Positions 18,940 to 29,359 of a stretch of 64,000 bases of DNA are shown here, in pieces. The position numbers were made by a program, and so were the translations under genes. The DNA lies in contig NZ_LNYY01000021.1 in the NCBI RefSeq assembly GCF_001468005.1, positions 682,637 to 746,636 of the forward strand, given 5' to 3'. How positions within the stretch are numbered: the stretch's first letter is position 1; each line of letters begins with the position of its first letter. Below the pieces are notes generated by a model. It was not told the DNA's origin, ran no database searches, and saw only the letters and a program-made list of their open reading frames with translations. This DNA comes from Legionella steelei (GTDB lineage: Bacteria; Pseudomonadota; Gammaproteobacteria; Legionellales; Legionellaceae).

Positions 18940-20904
18940 TTAAGAATCTTCTTCACTTAATGACAGCAATTCCTCTCCTTCATTCACCTGGGCACCTACC
19001 TTATAGAATATATCTTGTAAAATGCCATCAGCAGGGGCATGAATGGTATGTTCCATTTTCATTGCTTCGAGTACGATTAAACGTTCACCCGCTTTAACTC
19101 GTTCTCCAATATTTTTTAAAATGGCCACCACAGTAGCTGGCATTGGCGCTGTAAGCTGTCCTTTATGTGCTGCGGTTTGTGTACCCAGTGTTCCCCAGTT
19201 GAACCGTTCAATAGTAATTTGCCATTGACTTGTATACAAGGCTAGAGATTGATTTTTATTTTCAATGGTTACGTGATAATTTTGTCCATTGATTTCGATG
19301 CGAAGTTGATTGTTGGTTAAATGACCATGAATCAAATAGTCTTGGGTTTTTAATCGTACTTTAAATTGATTTTTATTAATTGGCGTTATAAATACCTCGA
19401 CCATGTCGTCTTGATCTTTATAGCGCCATATCCAATGACTTAAGATTTGAGATTGCCAAGCGAATGCTTCTTGCAATAATGGGTCCTGGATTGTATTGGT
19501 ATTGTTTAAATAATCAAAACTCGCGGCCATGAGTAAAGCCATTTCTTTATCAGCTGTAGGTAGTTTAATTTCTTCCTGACTTAAAAAATCAGTACTCAAA
19601 TCAGCTTTTCTGAATTTAGAATGGCGACAAATTGTTTGTAAAAAGGGGATGTTAGTTTTTACTCCACCAATATAATAATGGGATAACGCTTGTTCTAATC
19701 GATGTAGTGCTTCATCACGAGTGGCTCCCCATACAATCAGCTTGGCGATCATCGGATCATAGTACATGGTAATTTGTGAGGATACTTGGACCCCGGTATC
19801 AATACGTACGCCATCACCGCAAGGTTCTTGCAAAAAATGGATTTGCCCTATTGATGGAATAAAATCATGATGTGGGTCTTCAGCATAGATACGACATTCT
19901 ATGGCATGACCATGTGCTTTAATCTTCTCTTGCGGCAAGGGGAGGGGTTCATTGGCGGCAATTTTCAATTGCCAAGCGACTAAATCAAGCCCGGTAACCA
20001 TTTCAGTTACTGGATGTTCTACCTGTAACCGTGTATTCATTTCCATAAAATAGAACTGTTCAGAATTATCAACTAAAAATTCAACAGTGCCTGCACCGCT
20101 GTATTTTATAGAGCGCGCTACTTCGCATGCTGCCTCAGCAAGTTTTTGCCGTAGTGATGTTGATAAATTAGGTGCCGGTGCCTCTTCAATAATTTTCTGG
20201 TGTCTGCGTTGAATGGAACAATCTCGTTCAAATATATGAACTACATTCCCATGATTGTCTGCCATAATTTGTAATTCAACGTGACGTGGATGCAGAACTA
20301 GTTTTTCAATAATTACTGTATCATCAGCAAAGCTTGCCATCGATTCGCGTTTTGCTCCAGCTAAGGCGGCGTTAAATTCTTCTTCATGATGAACTGCGCG
20401 CATTCCTTTACCGCCACCACCATTGGCTGCCTTAATTAAGACAGGAAATCCTATTTTTTTAGCTTCGGCGAGTAATACATCTTCTGCCTGCTCTCTGCCA
20501 TGATAGCCTGGTGTTAAAGGAACCTTCGTTTTTTCAAGCAATTGTTTGGCCAATTGCTTGGAAGCCATTGCTTCCATAGCCTCTACGGAAGGGCCAATAA
20601 AAACGATACCTGCTTCTTTACATGCTTGCGCAAACTCAGGATTTTCAGACAAGAAACCATAACCTGGATGAATCGCTTGTGCTCCACTTGCCTTAGCTAT
20701 ATGGATAATACTAGCTATGTTCAGATAGCTTTCTTTAGCAGGCGCATCACCAACTAAATATGCACTGTCCGCGCTGCGTACATGCAGACTGTTTTTATCA
20801 ACCGAGGAATAAATCGCTACGGTGTGTATTCCCATGGAACGAGCCGTTTTGATGATTCTGCATGCAATTTCACCACGGTTGGCAATAAGAATTTTATTAA
20901 ACAT
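18940..20904 (-). CDS. liuD: Methylcrotonyl-CoA carboxylase alpha (biotin) subunit
   Basis: The 654-residue subunit has a biotin carboxylase domain ([19 protein letters not shown]-grasp glycine loop [23 protein letters not shown]) and a C-terminal biotinyl domain with the attachment Lys in EAMKMEHTI near residue 615. With the beta subunit at 21857 it carboxylates 3-methylcrotonyl-CoA. The context with isovaleryl-CoA dehydrogenase and HMG-CoA lyase argues for this over propionyl-CoA carboxylase. Confidence 0.93.
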   Translation of the reverse strand: MFNKILIANRGEIACRIIKTARSMGIHTVAIYSSVDKNSLHVRSADSAYLVGDAPAKESYLNIASIIHIAKASGAQAIHPGYGFLSENPEFAQACKEAGIVFIGPSVEAMEAMASKQLAKQLLEKTKVPLTPGYHGREQAEDVLLAEAKKIGFPVLIKAANGGGGKGMRAVHHEEEFNAALAGAKRESMASFADDTVIIEKLVLHPRHVELQIMADNHGNVVHIFERDCSIQRRHQKIIEEAPAPNLSTSLRQKLAEAACEVARSIKYSGAGTVEFLVDNSEQFYFMEMNTRLQVEHPVTEMVTGLDLVAWQLKIAANEPLPLPQEKIKAHGHAIECRIYAEDPHHDFIPSIGQIHFLQEPCGDGVRIDTGVQVSSQITMYYDPMIAKLIVWGATRDEALHRLEQALSHYYIGGVKTNIPFLQTICRHSKFRKADLSTDFLSQEEIKLPTADKEMALLMAASFDYLNNTNTIQDPLLQEAFAWQSQILSHWIWRYKDQDDMVEVFITPINKNQFKVRLKTQDYLIHGHLTNNQLRIEINGQNYHVTIENKNQSLALYTSQWQITIERFNWGTLGTQTAAHKGQLTAPMPATVVAILKNIGERVKAGERLIVLEAMKMEHTIHAPADGILQDIFYKVGAQVNEGEELLSLSEEDS

Positions 20905-20977
20905 TAGTGCCTCATTAATTTTTACTTTTATAATTACTTACACATTATTCACTGCGGTTTAAGTTCCTTGCAATTTA

Positions 20978-21057
20978 GTAGTCTGGGTACAGTGTAACGG
21001 AACCTGGGAATGTAGCATTACTATTCTCCAGTTTCGCTATGCTGCACCCCAGACTAC
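20978..21057. repeat. REP-like palindrome (type A) inside the leucine cluster
   Basis: This is a diverged pair: GTAGTCTGGGTACAGTGTAA against GCTGCACCCCAGACTAC. It lies between the hydratase and carboxylase alpha genes, in the longest gap of the cluster, and might lower expression of the distal genes by partial termination or mRNA processing. Confidence 0.7.
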
Positions 21058-21069
21058 TAATCAAAGTCT

Positions 21070-21846
21070 CTAGTTCCAGTTTGGTGTTTCTTTTTTTAAA
21101 AATGCATTTAGTCCTTGTTGCCCTTCTGCTGACACTCTTTTTTGAGCAATCAATGAAGCCGTGTAATAAACGAGTTCTTCATTTATTTTTTTATCTGCTA
21201 CATAGCGTGCTAACCACTTTGATGCTCGGACTGCTTCAGGTGCATTGTTACTGATTTGCGTCGCATAATTGAGCGTGAAATCCCATAAATTTTCTTCAGG
21301 AACGCAGTGTTGCACTAAATTTAATGACAATGCTTTAACTGCATCAAAAACTTCTGCACTTATAAATAAAGCCTTCGCATTGCGTTCACCTATGGCTTGA
21401 ACAATATAAGGGCTAATGACTGCAGGTATCAGACCCAATTTAACTTCCGAAAAACAAAAGCGTGCTGATTGTGACGCTATAGTAATATCACATGCTGCGG
21501 CAAGACCAGCTCCCCCACCAAAAGCGGAGCCATGTACCATCGCAACCGTAGGTTTAGAGCTCATATTTAAAGTGTACATTAGATTACCAAGTACCATGGC
21601 ATCTTTTTGATTTTCTTCTTCATTATAATGAGCCATGTTTTGCATCCAGGCTAAATCAGCACCTGCAGAAAAATGTTTACCGTTTGCTTTTAGCACTATA
21701 ACGCGGACATCAGAGTCAGCAATCGCCACATCAAGCTGATGTTGCATTTCACTTAAAAGCAGATTATCAAAAGCATTATGTTTATTCACGCGATTGAGTG
21801 TGAGTAAAGCCAAATGTTCATGAATTTCGTACAACAAATCGCTCAC
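21070..21846 (-). CDS. liuC: Methylglutaconyl-CoA hydratase (enoyl-CoA hydratase family)
   Basis: This 258-residue crotonase-fold enzyme probably hydrates 3-methylglutaconyl-CoA to HMG-CoA. Crotonase features are VNKHNAFDNLLLSEM, the oxyanion-hole segments GKHFSAGADLAWMQ and MVHGSAFGGGAGLAAAC, and FCFSEVKLGLIPAVISPY. The start is the GTG at 21846, with AAGGAG six bases before it. An earlier in-frame start lies inside the carboxylase beta gene and would add residues unlike the family. The gap to carboxylase beta is only ten bases. The substrate is inferred from context. Confidence 0.9.
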   Translation of the reverse strand: MSDLLYEIHEHLALLTLNRVNKHNAFDNLLLSEMQHQLDVAIADSDVRVIVLKANGKHFSAGADLAWMQNMAHYNEEENQKDAMVLGNLMYTLNMSSKPTVAMVHGSAFGGGAGLAAACDITIASQSARFCFSEVKLGLIPAVISPYIVQAIGERNAKALFISAEVFDAVKALSLNLVQHCVPEENLWDFTLNYATQISNNAPEAVRASKWLARYVADKKINEELVYYTASLIAQKRVSAEGQQGLNAFLKKETPNWN

Positions 21847-21856
21847 GAGGTGCTCC

Positions 21857-23464
21857 TTACATGCGAAATACGCCAAAACGTGTTGGCCCAATAGGGGCAT
21901 TTAATGCGGCTGATAGGCCCAGGCCTAATACTTTACGTGTATCCTGTGGGGCGATAACGCCATCATCCCATAAGCGAGCACTGGCATAATAAGGGTGTCC
22001 TTGAGTCTCATATTGAGAACGTAATTGGTCTTTAAAACGTTCTTCTTCTTCCATAGGCCAATTGCTTCCTTGCTTTGCTAATTTGTCTCGGTTTACTTGT
22101 GCCAAAACATTAGCAGCCTGTTCGCCGCCCATTACGGAAATACGTGAGTTGGGCCAGGTCCATAAAAAATTAGGGCTATAGGCACGTCCACACATGGCAT
22201 AGTTTCCTGCGCCAAAACTACCGCCAACAATGACGGTAAATTTAGGAACATTGGCATTGGCGACCGCAGTTACCATTTTAGCGCCATGTTTGGCAATGCC
22301 GGAGGCTTCGTATTTTGAGCCAACCATAAAGCCAGTGATATTTTGTAGAAATATTAATGGGATTTTACGCTGGCAGCAAAGTTCTATAAAGTGGGTTCCT
22401 TTAAGGGCACTTTCACCAAAAAGAATACCGTTATTCGCGATAATTCCTACAGGATAACCGTATAAGTGGGCAAAGCCACAAACTAATGTGGTACCAAATA
22501 GCGTTTTAAATTCATCAAATTCTGAGCCATCAACAATACGCGCAATGATTTCGCGAATATCAAAGGGCTTTCTGGGATCAGTCGGTACGATACCATTAAG
22601 TTCTTTACTGTCATAAAGGGGTTCAACTGTTTCTATCCGCTTTAATTGCTGCGGTTTTTTGCGGTTTAGATTGCTAATGGTAGTTCGTGCCAGATGAAGT
22701 GCATGGGCATCGTGTTCCGCATAATGATCGGCCACACCTGATTGCCTACAATGAACTTCTGCACCACCCAACTCTTCGGCACTAATAACTTCACCTGTTG
22801 CTGCTTTGACAAGAGGTGGTCCGCCAAGAAAAATTGTGGCTTGGTTTTTGACCATAATTGATTCATCAGCCATGGCTGGTACATAAGCACCACCAGCAGT
22901 ACAAGAACCCATCACGACTGCAATTTGTGGGATGTTTTGTGCAGACATTTGCACTTGATTAAAAAAAACCCGTCCGAAATGATCGCGATCAGGAAAAACT
23001 TCATCTTGAAGCGGTAAAAAAGCGCCTCCTGAATCGACTAAATAAATGCAGGGTAAATGATTTGTCAGTGCGATTTCTTGTGCTCTTAAATGTTTTTTGA
23101 CGGTTATTGGATAGTAAGTTCCGCCTTTTACTGTAGCGTCATTGACTACAATCATGCATTCAGTACCTGCGACCCATCCAATTCCTGTGATAATTCCAGC
23201 AGCAGGAACAACATCATCATAAACTTGGTAGGCAGCAAGTTGGGAAAGTTCAAGAAAGGGACTCCCAGGATCAAGTAATTGCTGTAATCGTTCCCTTGGT
23301 AGTAATTTACCATGTTTTAAATGTCGGGCTCGAGCTTTCTCATCGCCACCTAAAGCAATATGCTGAATTCGATTTTGTAATTCATCTACCAACGTCTGCA
23401 TGGCAGTTTGATTTGCTTTGAATTCTTGACTGCTTGTATTGATTTGACTGACTAATTTTGTCAT
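21857..23464 (-). CDS. liuB: Methylcrotonyl-CoA carboxylase beta (carboxyltransferase) subunit
   Basis: The 535-residue carboxyltransferase moves CO2 from biotin to methylcrotonyl-CoA. It shows the crotonase-like halves with [74 protein letters not shown] and [18 protein letters not shown], all typical of the MCC beta subfamily. It sits between the small membrane-protein gene and the hydratase, with ten-base gaps on each side. Confidence 0.95.
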   Translation of the reverse strand: MTKLVSQINTSSQEFKANQTAMQTLVDELQNRIQHIALGGDEKARARHLKHGKLLPRERLQQLLDPGSPFLELSQLAAYQVYDDVVPAAGIITGIGWVAGTECMIVVNDATVKGGTYYPITVKKHLRAQEIALTNHLPCIYLVDSGGAFLPLQDEVFPDRDHFGRVFFNQVQMSAQNIPQIAVVMGSCTAGGAYVPAMADESIMVKNQATIFLGGPPLVKAATGEVISAEELGGAEVHCRQSGVADHYAEHDAHALHLARTTISNLNRKKPQQLKRIETVEPLYDSKELNGIVPTDPRKPFDIREIIARIVDGSEFDEFKTLFGTTLVCGFAHLYGYPVGIIANNGILFGESALKGTHFIELCCQRKIPLIFLQNITGFMVGSKYEASGIAKHGAKMVTAVANANVPKFTVIVGGSFGAGNYAMCGRAYSPNFLWTWPNSRISVMGGEQAANVLAQVNRDKLAKQGSNWPMEEEERFKDQLRSQYETQGHPYYASARLWDDGVIAPQDTRKVLGLGLSAALNAPIGPTRFGVFRM

Positions 23465-23474
23465 GCAGGATTCC

Positions 23475-23789
23475 TTATCGTACTAAAATGTCACTTAAAA
23501 CGATGATTGTCCAAATAATCCAGGTAGCCGCAATAAAGTGTGGCATCTCACCACCTTTTATGAGTCTATAAATAAGTGCTGGAATGGCAGTAATAACTAC
23601 TGGTAATACGACAAGGACAAGAATTTTGCGAACCACAAGTCCCCAACCAGTTTGACTGAATATGGGCGTTAATTTCAAATTAACGTAAGTAAAAAACATA
23701 TCAACATAGACAATAAGGAGATGAGCGTATTTCGCAAAGAGCACTACTAAAATACTGAGTAACAGGTAGATAAGACTGTGTCGTAGCAT
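23475..23789 (-). CDS. Small membrane protein embedded in leucine cluster
   Basis: The product is 104 residues from the ATG at 23789, chosen because AAGGA lies six bases upstream. The longer frame starts without a Shine-Dalgarno. Three hydrophobic segments are visible: [36 protein letters not shown] and [18 protein letters not shown]. There is no recognised family. It lies ten bases from carboxylase beta and is co-oriented, so it is probably co-transcribed. A transport or membrane-anchoring role for the pathway would be speculation. Confidence 0.7.
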   Translation of the reverse strand: MLRHSLIYLLLSILVVLFAKYAHLLIVYVDMFFTYVNLKLTPIFSQTGWGLVVRKILVLVVLPVVITAIPALIYRLIKGGEMPHFIAATWIIWTIIVLSDILVR

Positions 23790-23810
23790 GAACATCCTTT
23801 TTATATATAA

Positions 23811-23840
23811 AATCCCCGGTCTTTTTGTGGAGCGGGGATA
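23811..23840 (-). terminator. Intercistronic hairpin after thiolase gene
   Basis: On the minus strand ATCCCCG pairs with CGGGGAT and is followed by a T-rich stretch. It lies between the thiolase and the small membrane-protein gene. It may terminate part of the transcripts, making ivd-thiolase more abundant than the carboxylase genes. Confidence 0.45.
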
Positions 23841-23849
23841 CATTTGTTT

Positions 23850-25040
23850 TTAAATTAACTCAATTGCCATAGCTGTTGCTTCGCCACCACCAATACATAA
23901 TGCAGCGATACCACGTTTTTTTCCTTGATGTTTCAAGGCATGTATTAGAGTAACTAAAATACGAGCACCAGATGCACCGATAGGGTGACCTAAGGCACAA
24001 GCTCCGCCGTGAATATTAACTTGTTCTGGATTTAATTCAAGCTGTGTCATTGCTGCCATTGTAACTACAGCAAATGCTTCATTAATTTCATAGAGGTCAA
24101 CATCATTTTGTTTCCAGGACGCTTTATTCATCACTTTGCGAATGGCATCTACCGGTGCTGTAGTAAACCACTCAGGTGCTTGAGAATGGCTAGCATGAGC
24201 TACAATACGAGCAATAGGTCTAATGCCACGTTTTTCTGCTTGGCCTGCACTCATTAAAATGAGACTTGCTGCACCATCAGAAATGGAACTTGAATTGGCT
24301 GCCGTAACGGTTCCATCTGCTTTAAAAGCAGGTTTTAGCTGAGCAATTTTTGCCAGTTTTGCAGCATCAGGACCTTCATCTACAGATACGGTCATGTCAC
24401 CTTTGCGTGTGTTGATCGTTACTGGTGCAATTTCTTCTTTAAACGCACCACTCTCTATTGCTTGCAATGCCTTGGTCATGGAGCGAATCGCGAACTCATC
24501 TTGCTGATCTCTGCTAAAATTAAAATGACTTGCAGTAGCTTCTGCAAAAACGCCCATTAATTTCCCTTTGTCGTAAGCATCTTCTAATCCGTCAAGGAAC
24601 ATGTGATCTTTTAATTCACCATGCCCAAGTCGATATCCTGAACGTGCTTTACTCAATAAATAAGGCGCATTACTCATGCTTTCTATACCGCCAGCAAGGA
24701 TAATATTTGCAGTGCCTGCTCGAATTAAGTCGTGAGCCAGCATCACCGCCTTCATTCCTGAACCGCACATTTTATTTACTGTGGTCGCTCCTGAAGAATT
24801 AGGTAATCCTGCTTTAATTGCTGCCTGGCGCGCAGGGGCTTGACCAATGCCAGCTGATAAAACGCAACCTGTAATTACTTCATCGATTTCTGCTGGACTA
24901 ATGCCTGATTGAGATAATGCAGCTATGTGTGCAATTGCTCCTAGCTCTGGGGCTGTAAGAGAAGATAAATTTCCTAACATGCCCCCCATAGGAGTTCTTC
25001 TTGCTGCAACGATTACTATATCATTCTGTTCCATTTTCAT
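23850..25040 (-). CDS. Acetyl-CoA C-acetyltransferase (thiolase)
   Basis: This 396-residue degradative or biosynthetic thiolase condenses or cleaves acetoacetyl-CoA. The nucleophilic Cys is in NKMCGSGMKAV, the His in HGGACALGHPIGASGAR, and the second catalytic Cys in CIGGGEATA. In this cluster it most likely cleaves acetoacetyl-CoA made by the ligase at 15856, yielding two acetyl-CoA. AAGGA precedes the first ATG, and a second ATG two codons on is also possible. The gap to the dehydrogenase gene is six bases. Confidence 0.93.
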   Translation of the reverse strand: MKMEQNDIVIVAARRTPMGGMLGNLSSLTAPELGAIAHIAALSQSGISPAEIDEVITGCVLSAGIGQAPARQAAIKAGLPNSSGATTVNKMCGSGMKAVMLAHDLIRAGTANIILAGGIESMSNAPYLLSKARSGYRLGHGELKDHMFLDGLEDAYDKGKLMGVFAEATASHFNFSRDQQDEFAIRSMTKALQAIESGAFKEEIAPVTINTRKGDMTVSVDEGPDAAKLAKIAQLKPAFKADGTVTAANSSSISDGAASLILMSAGQAEKRGIRPIARIVAHASHSQAPEWFTTAPVDAIRKVMNKASWKQNDVDLYEINEAFAVVTMAAMTQLELNPEQVNIHGGACALGHPIGASGARILVTLIHALKHQGKKRGIAALCIGGGEATAMAIELI

Positions 25041-25046
25041 TTTTCC

Positions 25047-26207
25047 TTATGCTGTTTCTTTAAAAAGTTCTCGTCCAATAAGCATTCTTCTAATTTCAGA
25101 AGTACCGGCCCCTATTTCATAGAGTTTTGCATCACGTAGTAAACGTCCTGTAGGATATTCATTGATATATCCATTACCGCCAAGGATTTGAATGGCTTGT
25201 AATGCCATTTGTGTTGCTCGTTCAGCTGTATACAAAATAACACTTGCAGCATCTTTACGACTGACTATACCTTGATCACAAGCTCGGGCAATAGCATATA
25301 AGTAGGCTCTTGAAGCACCTAGATCCGTATACATATCTGCTAATTTGCCTTGGATGAATTGAAATTCGCCAATGGCTTGTTCAAATTGCTTGCGCTCATG
25401 CACATAAGGTAAAACAACATCCATACAGGCTTGCATAATTCCTACAGGACCTGCAGCCAAAATGGTCCGTTCATAATCAAGACCACTCATTAATACTTTA
25501 ACACCTCGATTTACTTCACCCAAAACTTGCTCTGCAGAGACTTCACATTGTTCAAACACCAATTCACAGGTATTTGAGCCACGCATCCCTAGTTTGTCGA
25601 GTTTTTGAGCTGTTTTGAAGCCAGGCATTCCTTTTTCAATTAGGAACGCAGTGATTCCTTTACTCGCAGCCTGTTTGTCCGTTTTTGCATAAACTACTAA
25701 CACATCGGCATCAGGTCCATTGGTGATCCACATTTTTGTACCGTTGAGAATATATTTGTTGCCTTCTGGACGAGCATGTAATTGCATACTGACTACATCG
25801 GAGCCCGAGTTGGATTCACTCATAGCCAGAGCACCAACATATTCTCCACTAATAAGTTTAGGCAGATATTTTTGTTTTTGCGAATGATTACCATTTAAGT
25901 GGATCTGGTTAACGCATAAATTGGAATGAGCGCCGTAGCTTAGGCCGATTGAGGCAGATGCTCGCGAGATTTCCTCCATTGCAATGGCATGAGCAAGATA
26001 TCCCATATTGGCACCGCCATATTCTTCACTGACAGTAATTCCTAATAATCCCATGTCGCCTAATTTTCGCCATAAATGATTGGGGAAGGTATTGCTTTCG
26101 TCAATTTGGGCAGCGAGTGGGGCAATTTCAGCACGAGCAAATTGATGAACACTGTCGCGCAACATGTCGTAAGTTTCACCGAGTCGATAGTTCGGTCCTG
26201 TGTACAT
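25047..26207 (-). CDS. liuA: Isovaleryl-CoA dehydrogenase
   Basis: This 386-residue acyl-CoA dehydrogenase uses FAD to oxidise isovaleryl-CoA to 3-methylcrotonyl-CoA. Family segments are [55 protein letters not shown] and [19 protein letters not shown]. The isovaleryl type is favoured by its Glu-containing [16 protein letters not shown] segment and by the cluster. The start is the ATG at 26207 ([11 protein letters not shown]) with AGGAAG seven bases before it, not the longer frame. It is the first gene of the cluster. Confidence 0.92.
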   Translation of the reverse strand: MYTGPNYRLGETYDMLRDSVHQFARAEIAPLAAQIDESNTFPNHLWRKLGDMGLLGITVSEEYGGANMGYLAHAIAMEEISRASASIGLSYGAHSNLCVNQIHLNGNHSQKQKYLPKLISGEYVGALAMSESNSGSDVVSMQLHARPEGNKYILNGTKMWITNGPDADVLVVYAKTDKQAASKGITAFLIEKGMPGFKTAQKLDKLGMRGSNTCELVFEQCEVSAEQVLGEVNRGVKVLMSGLDYERTILAAGPVGIMQACMDVVLPYVHERKQFEQAIGEFQFIQGKLADMYTDLGASRAYLYAIARACDQGIVSRKDAASVILYTAERATQMALQAIQILGGNGYINEYPTGRLLRDAKLYEIGAGTSEIRRMLIGRELFKETA

Positions 26208-26320
26208 AGCTGACTTCCTGTTGTTATAACCATTCATCTGATGCACGAGTTTTTTGTGAACGCTCCAATTCAGCGTCTCTTGATAAATGAATAGTCAGTT
26301 GATTTTTATAAATGTGTTAA

Positions 26321-26348
26321 ACTATACCCAATCAAGTTGAAGATGCAA
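26321..26348 (-). promoter_or_regulatory. Candidate promoter of leucine-degradation cluster
   Basis: On the minus strand TTGCAT, 16 bases, then TATAGT stands about 115 bases before the dehydrogenase start. It is a fair sigma-70 match. No operator palindrome was identified, and no LiuR-like MerR regulator is encoded next to the cluster. Confidence 0.4.
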
Positions 26349-26746
26349 ATAGAATTTCTCAGATCTTTTTTCTTATTAAACAAGTTGAGGAAATGATTCG
26401 GTATTTGCCAGAATTGTTTTTGATTTTATAGACTTTTTAGGGAATGGGATTGCTTAGCTTGAGTAAAAAGAGAGAAATGAAGTAAATGGTTGCTTGTTTC
26501 TTTATTGGGTTTGTTAAGGAAGTAGTGTTTTAAAATGTTCCTTTACCTGATTTAAAAAATCGCCTAATCTTAAGCCAAAGGAAACTGCCAGTCCTTGGTT
26601 AAGGAATTTAAGCACCTTGTTGACCTCTCTGCACTTGGCTGCAGGCGGTAGGCTAAGGTTAAAAGCAATTCGCTTTGTAGAATTACCTTGGGAAGGTAGT
26701 TGCCAAAGTTTCAGCGTTCAGATTTATCTACTTAGGAGAGTCATTC
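26349..26746. other. Spacer with several short hairpins before methyltransferase gene
   Basis: These 398 bases have no ORF. From about 26565 to 26715 short perfect inverted repeats are dense: CCTTGGTTAAGG, AAAGCAATTCGCTTT and TACCTTGGGAAGGTA. AGGAGAG lies before the ATG at 26747. The base composition is less AT-rich than in other spacers. It could be a structured 5' leader or a small RNA, but no known RNA family was recognised. Confidence 0.35.
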
Positions 26747-27430
26747 ATGCGTAAATTAGTCCTCTGGGGACATAGTGTTGATGAGTATCGTGAAATGTTT
26801 GATTTGTCTCAAGAGGACATGGATTCCAGGATTTTAGAATATGGATGTGGCCCGAGTGCAGTAAACGCACAACAATTTCAAGAGGCGCATCAAGCGGTGA
26901 GTTGCGATCCCTTGTTTGTTTTGGATAAAGATACTTTGTCTTCTAAGGCGATTATGATTTTTGCACAAATGGCAGACGAAGTGCACAAAGAGCAAGAGCA
27001 GTTCGACTTCGGTCGCAGTGGGGGGTTGGAGCAATTGCTTGAGCATCGTCGCAATGGAATGAAAAAGTTTTTTGCTGATTACGAACAAGGTAAGGCTGAA
27101 GGGCGATATTATGGAGCAGCGGATTATCATTTACCTTATCCTGACTTCTCTTTTGATATTGCACTAAGTGCAAATTATTTATTTGCTGATTTGGAAGATC
27201 AAACGGTTGAGTTTCATTTAAATGTAATTCGTGAACTAGCTAGAGTAGCTAAAGAAGTGCGAATTTTCCCGTTAAATGATATGGACGGAAAAACTTCTGA
27301 ATTTTTAGGTCCCGTATTGCTGGAACTGCAAAAAGAGGGCTATGGTGTAGAAATTAGACAAGTGGATTATCATTTGCATAAGTCTGAAAACGCAATGTTG
27401 CGGGTTTGGGCGCAGAAGTGTGATATTTAA
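26747..27430 (+). CDS. SAM-dependent methyltransferase-like protein
   Basis: The 227-residue product has a Rossmann-type opening, SRILEYGCGPSAVNAQQF, matching the SAM-binding motif I of class I methyltransferases. An acidic residue two strands on (SCDPLFVLD) and a motif IV-like PYPDFSFDIALSANYLF follow. The substrate is unknown. An insert of about 60 charged residues (DEVHKEQEQFDFGRSGGLEQ) separates the SAM-binding motifs. It is preceded by the hairpin-rich spacer and followed by a type A palindrome. Confidence 0.75.
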   Translation: MRKLVLWGHSVDEYREMFDLSQEDMDSRILEYGCGPSAVNAQQFQEAHQAVSCDPLFVLDKDTLSSKAIMIFAQMADEVHKEQEQFDFGRSGGLEQLLEHRRNGMKKFFADYEQGKAEGRYYGAADYHLPYPDFSFDIALSANYLFADLEDQTVEFHLNVIRELARVAKEVRIFPLNDMDGKTSEFLGPVLLELQKEGYGVEIRQVDYHLHKSENAMLRVWAQKCDI

Positions 27431-27435
27431 TTAAA

Positions 27436-27515
27436 GTGGCCTGGGTGAAGCGAGGCATAACCCAGGAATTCTTGAGTTAGCACTCCCGGGTTATGCTTCG
27501 CTTCACCCAGGCTAC
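27436..27515. repeat. REP-like palindrome (type A) abutting pyrD
   Basis: GTGGCCTGGGTGAAGCGAGG pairs with GCTTCGCTTCACCCAGGCTAC. It begins six bases after the methyltransferase stop. Its right edge runs into AAGG, which serves as the Shine-Dalgarno of pyrD, so the repeat probably influences pyrD translation or its upstream mRNA. Confidence 0.8.
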
Positions 27516-27526
27516 AAGGTTCTTGT

Positions 27527-28522
27527 ATGTATTCAATGTTACGTCCTTTGCTTTTTAGCATGGCTCCTGAAAGTGCCCATGCTTTTAGTTTATCTGCATT
27601 ACATTACGCGCCTGGTTTTTGTTTTAAAAAGACAAAATCAAAACCCATAGAAGCTTTTGGGCTTCAATTTCCCCATGCTGTTGGTTTGGCAGCAGGCTTG
27701 GATAAAAATGGCGAGCATCTCGATGCATTAGCCAAGCTGGGATTTTCCTTTATTGAACTAGGGACAGTCACTGCTCGGCCACAAATTGGTAATCCTCAGC
27801 CGCGATTATTTCGTTTGCCAGATGCGCATGCAATTATCAATCGCATGGGATTTAATAATCAGGGTGTTGATGCTTTGGTGAGCCACGTGAAAAAAGCACG
27901 TTATAAAGGAATCCTAGGAATCAATATTGGTAAAAATAAAGATACTCCACTAGAACATGCTGCCGAGGATTACATTCAATGTTTGGCTAAAGTGTATGAG
28001 CATGCGTCATATGTCACCATCAATATATCCTCTCCCAATACTCCAGATTTACGCCAATTACAGCAAAAAGAATATTTTGCCAATTTGTTATCACAAATAC
28101 ACACGGAGCAAATTAAATTATCCGATAAATTTCACCGTCATGTGCCTTTAGTGGTTAAAGTATCACCCGATGAAGATATAGAAACATTAAAACAAATGAC
28201 CGAAGTGATTTTGAATTACGGTATTGAGGGAATTATTGCGACGAACACAACATGTTCTCGTACGGGAGTGGCTCATTTACCTTATGCTGAGGAAACTGGG
28301 GGCTTAAGTGGTAGACCTGTATTTGATTTGTCGACCCAATGCTTACGTTTGCTGAAACAATATGTAGGCGATGCTATAACTTTGATTGGAGTAGGTGGCA
28401 TTGACAGTTGCGAAACAGCTCGGGCTAAGTTGGATGCAGGTGCTTCATTAATCCAAGTGTACACGGGTCTGATTTATCGTGGTCCTGGCTTAGTCTATGA
28501 GCTTGCAAACGGATTACAATAA
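27527..28522 (+). CDS. pyrD: Dihydroorotate dehydrogenase (quinone), class 2
   Basis: The 331-residue FMN enzyme oxidises dihydroorotate with membrane quinone in pyrimidine synthesis. The N-terminal [20 protein letters not shown] is the class 2 membrane-association helix pair. FMN and substrate segments are [54 protein letters not shown] (catalytic Ser) and [19 protein letters not shown]. Its start lies 11 bases after a REP-like element. It appears monocistronic. Confidence 0.96.
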   Translation: MYSMLRPLLFSMAPESAHAFSLSALHYAPGFCFKKTKSKPIEAFGLQFPHAVGLAAGLDKNGEHLDALAKLGFSFIELGTVTARPQIGNPQPRLFRLPDAHAIINRMGFNNQGVDALVSHVKKARYKGILGINIGKNKDTPLEHAAEDYIQCLAKVYEHASYVTINISSPNTPDLRQLQQKEYFANLLSQIHTEQIKLSDKFHRHVPLVVKVSPDEDIETLKQMTEVILNYGIEGIIATNTTCSRTGVAHLPYAEETGGLSGRPVFDLSTQCLRLLKQYVGDAITLIGVGGIDSCETARAKLDAGASLIQVYTGLIYRGPGLVYELANGLQ

Positions 28523-28572
28523 AGGACCGCGAATTTTAATCGTTCTGTTTGTTTCGATAGGAATAATATTAG

Positions 28573-29355
28573 ATGAAATGTATCACTAAAGATCTAGCAG
28601 CACAGATGGAGTCTTGCATCAAACAAACCCATATAGAGGTAACCAAACAGTATCCACAAGGACGGATTTTGGAAATCAATGGGGGGGCTGCTTGTTTTTC
28701 AGGATTTGATTCGTATTTATCGCAGGTGGTTGGCTGGGGCTTTGCTACAAAATTGGCACATTTTCAGTCTGAAATTGAACGGATAGAACATTTTTACAGA
28801 ACCTTGAATCATGAGCGCATCGATATTGAGTTGTGTCCCTTTGTGGGGAGTGAGCTCTCTATATTTTTAAGCCAACGTGGCTACCACATCAGTGAATTAA
28901 ATAATGTGTCGCTATTGGATTTAAAATCATATCAGCCAGTTGATTATACTGCAGAGTCATTGCACATCAGAGAAATAAAGTCTCATGAAAAGAAGGAGTG
29001 GGCCAAAAAAACAGCTTTAGGCTTTGATGCGCCTGAAGCGGAAGATCAGTTTTTTCGTTACGCCCAATCTCAGGGAGTCAGAGCCTATGCTGTGTATGAT
29101 AATGATGTGATTGTAGCTGGCGCTACAATTGCTATGCATGGAGATTTTTGTGACTTGGGTGTTACCAGTACTTTGCCAGCCTATAGAGGAAAAGGGCTGC
29201 AAAAGAAACTATTAAAGGCTCGATTAAATAGTGCAAAGCAACTGGGATTGTCTTGGGCAACGGTTACGACAGAACCCGGAAGCGTTTCAGATTGTAACGT
29301 GCAAAAAATAGGATTTCATTGTGCTTATACACGCATCAAAATGACTTTAGAATGA
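28573..29355 (+). CDS. GNAT-family N-acetyltransferase
   Basis: The 260-residue product has its GNAT domain in the C-terminal half. The acetyl-CoA pyrophosphate-binding motif A is TLPAYRGKGLQKKLLKARL, preceded by the strand CDLGVTSTL. The N-terminal half (about residues 1-120) may be a second, degenerate GNAT fold, as in tandem GNAT proteins. The substrate is unknown. It starts 50 bases after pyrD on the same strand, without an obvious terminator between. Confidence 0.8.
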   Translation: MKCITKDLAAQMESCIKQTHIEVTKQYPQGRILEINGGAACFSGFDSYLSQVVGWGFATKLAHFQSEIERIEHFYRTLNHERIDIELCPFVGSELSIFLSQRGYHISELNNVSLLDLKSYQPVDYTAESLHIREIKSHEKKEWAKKTALGFDAPEAEDQFFRYAQSQGVRAYAVYDNDVIVAGATIAMHGDFCDLGVTSTLPAYRGKGLQKKLLKARLNSAKQLGLSWATVTTEPGSVSDCNVQKIGFHCAYTRIKMTLE

Positions 29356-29359
29356 CCAT

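Noticed and set aside
26590-26680. 6S RNA (GCCAGTCC and GCAGGCGG words)
   Set aside because: The words resemble pieces of E. coli 6S RNA, but they are too close together and the long central bubble structure is missing.
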